From Bacillota bacterium (GTDB taxonomy: Bacteria; Bacillota; Clostridia; Christensenellales; Aristaeellaceae), in NCBI GenBank assembly GCA_023435435.1, contig JAEYRW010000152.1, positions 1 to 7,084 of the forward strand: 7,084 nucleotides of DNA. The letters are read 5' to 3'. Positions within the stretch are counted from its first letter, which is position 1. The number at the start of each line of letters is the position of its first letter. The translations under genes and the position numbers were made by a program. Under the pieces are notes generated by a model. It was given only the letters and a program-made list of their open reading frames with translations, was not told the origin of the DNA and made no database searches. Of this stretch, positions 5,882 through 7,084 are shown one piece after another.

Positions 5882-7084
5882 ATGAAAAAGCGCGGATTCA
5901 ACAGGCCGTGGCGCTACGCGCTGGCCATGTTTGGTCTCTCCATTACAGGCTACATGTACGTTTCCTACGGCACGTTTTTCTACAATGACAAGATGGGCCT
6001 TTCCATGGGCGCCATCGGCGCGGCGACGGTTCTTTTCTCCATCTGGGACGCGTTCAACGATCCCATTTCCGGCTATCTCTCCGACCGCACGCGCACGCGC
6101 TTCGGGCGGCGCAAGCCGTGGCTCATCGCCGCGACGCCCATCTTCGCCCTCGCCGCGATTCTGTACTTCAGCCCGCCCGCCGCGCTGGGGACTGGACTTT
6201 CCATGACGGTCTATTTCACATTCTTTCTGATGCTCACCGAGACCGCCAACACCATCGCCACCGTCAACTACCATTCGCTGCTTCCGGAGCTCTTCCGTGA
6301 GACGGCTCCGCGCAACCGCGCCAACGCCATCCGGCAGGCGCTGCAGCTGGTGGGCATGATCATCGGCGTGTCGCTGGTGCCCGTGATCGTGAACGTCTTC
6401 GGGAATCTGGTGGGCAGTGAGACGGAGGGGTATCAGCTTACCGCCGTGGCGCTCAGTGTCCTGGGCGGCGGTCTCATGCTCTATTCCTTCTTTGGGTTCA
6501 AGGAGCGGCCTGATTTTTCGGAGCTTCCCCAGCCCAAGCTGTTGGACTCGCTCAAGTCCGTCGCCCTCAACCGCAACTTCTGGCTGGTTTCCGTGTCGCA
6601 CTTTTTCTACAACGCCACCACAGGCCTTCTTCTGGCGGGCATTCCGTTCTTCATCAAGTACACCCTCGGCCAGCCGGACGGATCGGCGACATACCTGTCC
6701 GCGGCGGTGTTCGTCTCCGCCATTCCGACCATGTACCTCTGGTACTTCCTCATCAATAAGCTGGGGACGCTGAAGGTCTGGCGCGTCGCGCTTCTTACCC
6801 TGGCGGTGTCCCTGGGCGTCATGCTGTTTGCCCGGAACCTGACGTTCGCCATGATCGCGGGCGTTTTGGTGGGCGCGGGCATCGCCGGGGTGACCGCGAA
6901 CCTGGACATGGTCAATTCCGAGCTCATTGAAGAGGACGCGCGGAAAAGCGGCGCGCGCCGGGAGGCCACCTACTTTGCCGCCATCAGCTTTGTGACGCGG
7001 CTCTCGGGGCTGGTCAGAAGCGGCGTGTTCGCGCTCCTGTTCCTGTTTTTCGGCTACGAGTCCGGCGACGCGCCGGGTGCGAAC
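5882..7084 (+). CDS. GPH-family (MelB-like) cation:sugar symporter, truncated by window end
   Basis: 401 codons are open to the last base with no stop; family members are usually about 440-500 aa, so the last one or two helices are missing. It is a multi-helix membrane protein of the glycoside-pentoside-hexuronide:cation symporter family. The diagnostic helix II segment WDAFNDP (55-61) has Asp56 and Asp60, which fall one residue from the cation-site Asp55 and Asp59 of E. coli MelB as I recall it. It is followed by the loop SDRTRTRFGRRKPW (67-80). A second conserved stretch is EEDARKSGARREATYFA (350-366) in the cytoplasmic loop before a late helix. At least ten hydrophobic segments are seen. 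GGAGGGG (5867-5873) lies 8 nt before the ATG, inside the deacetylase 3' end. Co-transcription suggests that it imports a substrate, or precursor, of that enzyme. The sugar is not predictable from the motifs. Confidence 0.9.
   Translation, partial: MKKRGFNRPWRYALAMFGLSITGYMYVSYGTFFYNDKMGLSMGAIGAATVLFSIWDAFNDPISGYLSDRTRTRFGRRKPWLIAATPIFALAAILYFSPPAALGTGLSMTVYFTFFLMLTETANTIATVNYHSLLPELFRETAPRNRANAIRQALQLVGMIIGVSLVPVIVNVFGNLVGSETEGYQLTAVALSVLGGGLMLYSFFGFKERPDFSELPQPKLLDSLKSVALNRNFWLVSVSHFFYNATTGLLLAGIPFFIKYTLGQPDGSATYLSAAVFVSAIPTMYLWYFLINKLGTLKVWRVALLTLAVSLGVMLFARNLTFAMIAGVLVGAGIAGVTANLDMVNSELIEEDARKSGARREATYFAAISFVTRLSGLVRSGVFALLFLFFGYESGDAPGAN

Noticed and set aside
5807..6601. 264-aa minus-strand open frame opposite the symporter
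   Set aside because: The plus-strand frame encodes a convincing GPH transporter with helices and the WDAFNDP motif. The antisense frame is charged, repetitive in composition and lacks any domain.
1..7084. tRNA, rRNA, CRISPR, transposase, toxin-antitoxin or defence genes
   Set aside because: Both strands are occupied almost fully by the seven genes described, the gaps are at most about 145 bp, and no repeat array or cloverleaf-like pattern was seen.

Overview
The window is GC-rich bacterial DNA with an ordinary transport and metabolism layout. A Gram-positive source, most likely a Clostridia-type member of Bacillota, is suggested by a lipobox-bearing solute-binding protein, strong GGAGG ribosome binding sites and the gene content. 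This is inference; no phylogenetic marker is present.

Layout. Positions 1-144 are non-coding: a homopolymer G/C block that looks like a contig-end artefact, then two inverted repeats downstream of potD. Positions 145-4973, read on the minus strand, hold a tightly packed five-gene unit in the order PfkB-type sugar kinase, potA (ATPase), potB and potC (permeases), potD (lipoprotein binding protein). The junctions are a 9-nt gap, a 4-nt ATGA overlap, a 12-nt gap and a 42-nt gap that carries a 9-bp-arm inverted repeat. Positions 4974-5117 form a divergent control region with a recognisable promoter in each direction and two inverted repeats over the minus-strand promoter. Positions 5118-7084 on the plus strand hold a PIG-L-family zinc deacetylase and, 2 nt later, a GPH-family (MelB-like) sodium/proton:sugar symporter that runs off the right end without a stop.

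How it may work. potABCD would import a polyamine or another small cationic nitrogen compound. The divergent pair would import a glycoside or amino sugar and remove an N-acyl group from it. The sugar kinase at the head of the pot operon could phosphorylate a product of either arm. A shared amino-sugar or sugar-amine salvage locus is the most interesting reading, but it rests on gene adjacency and family-level function only. A plain polyamine transporter next to an unrelated sugar module remains fully possible. No regulator gene, RNA gene, CRISPR array, transposase or defence gene is visible.
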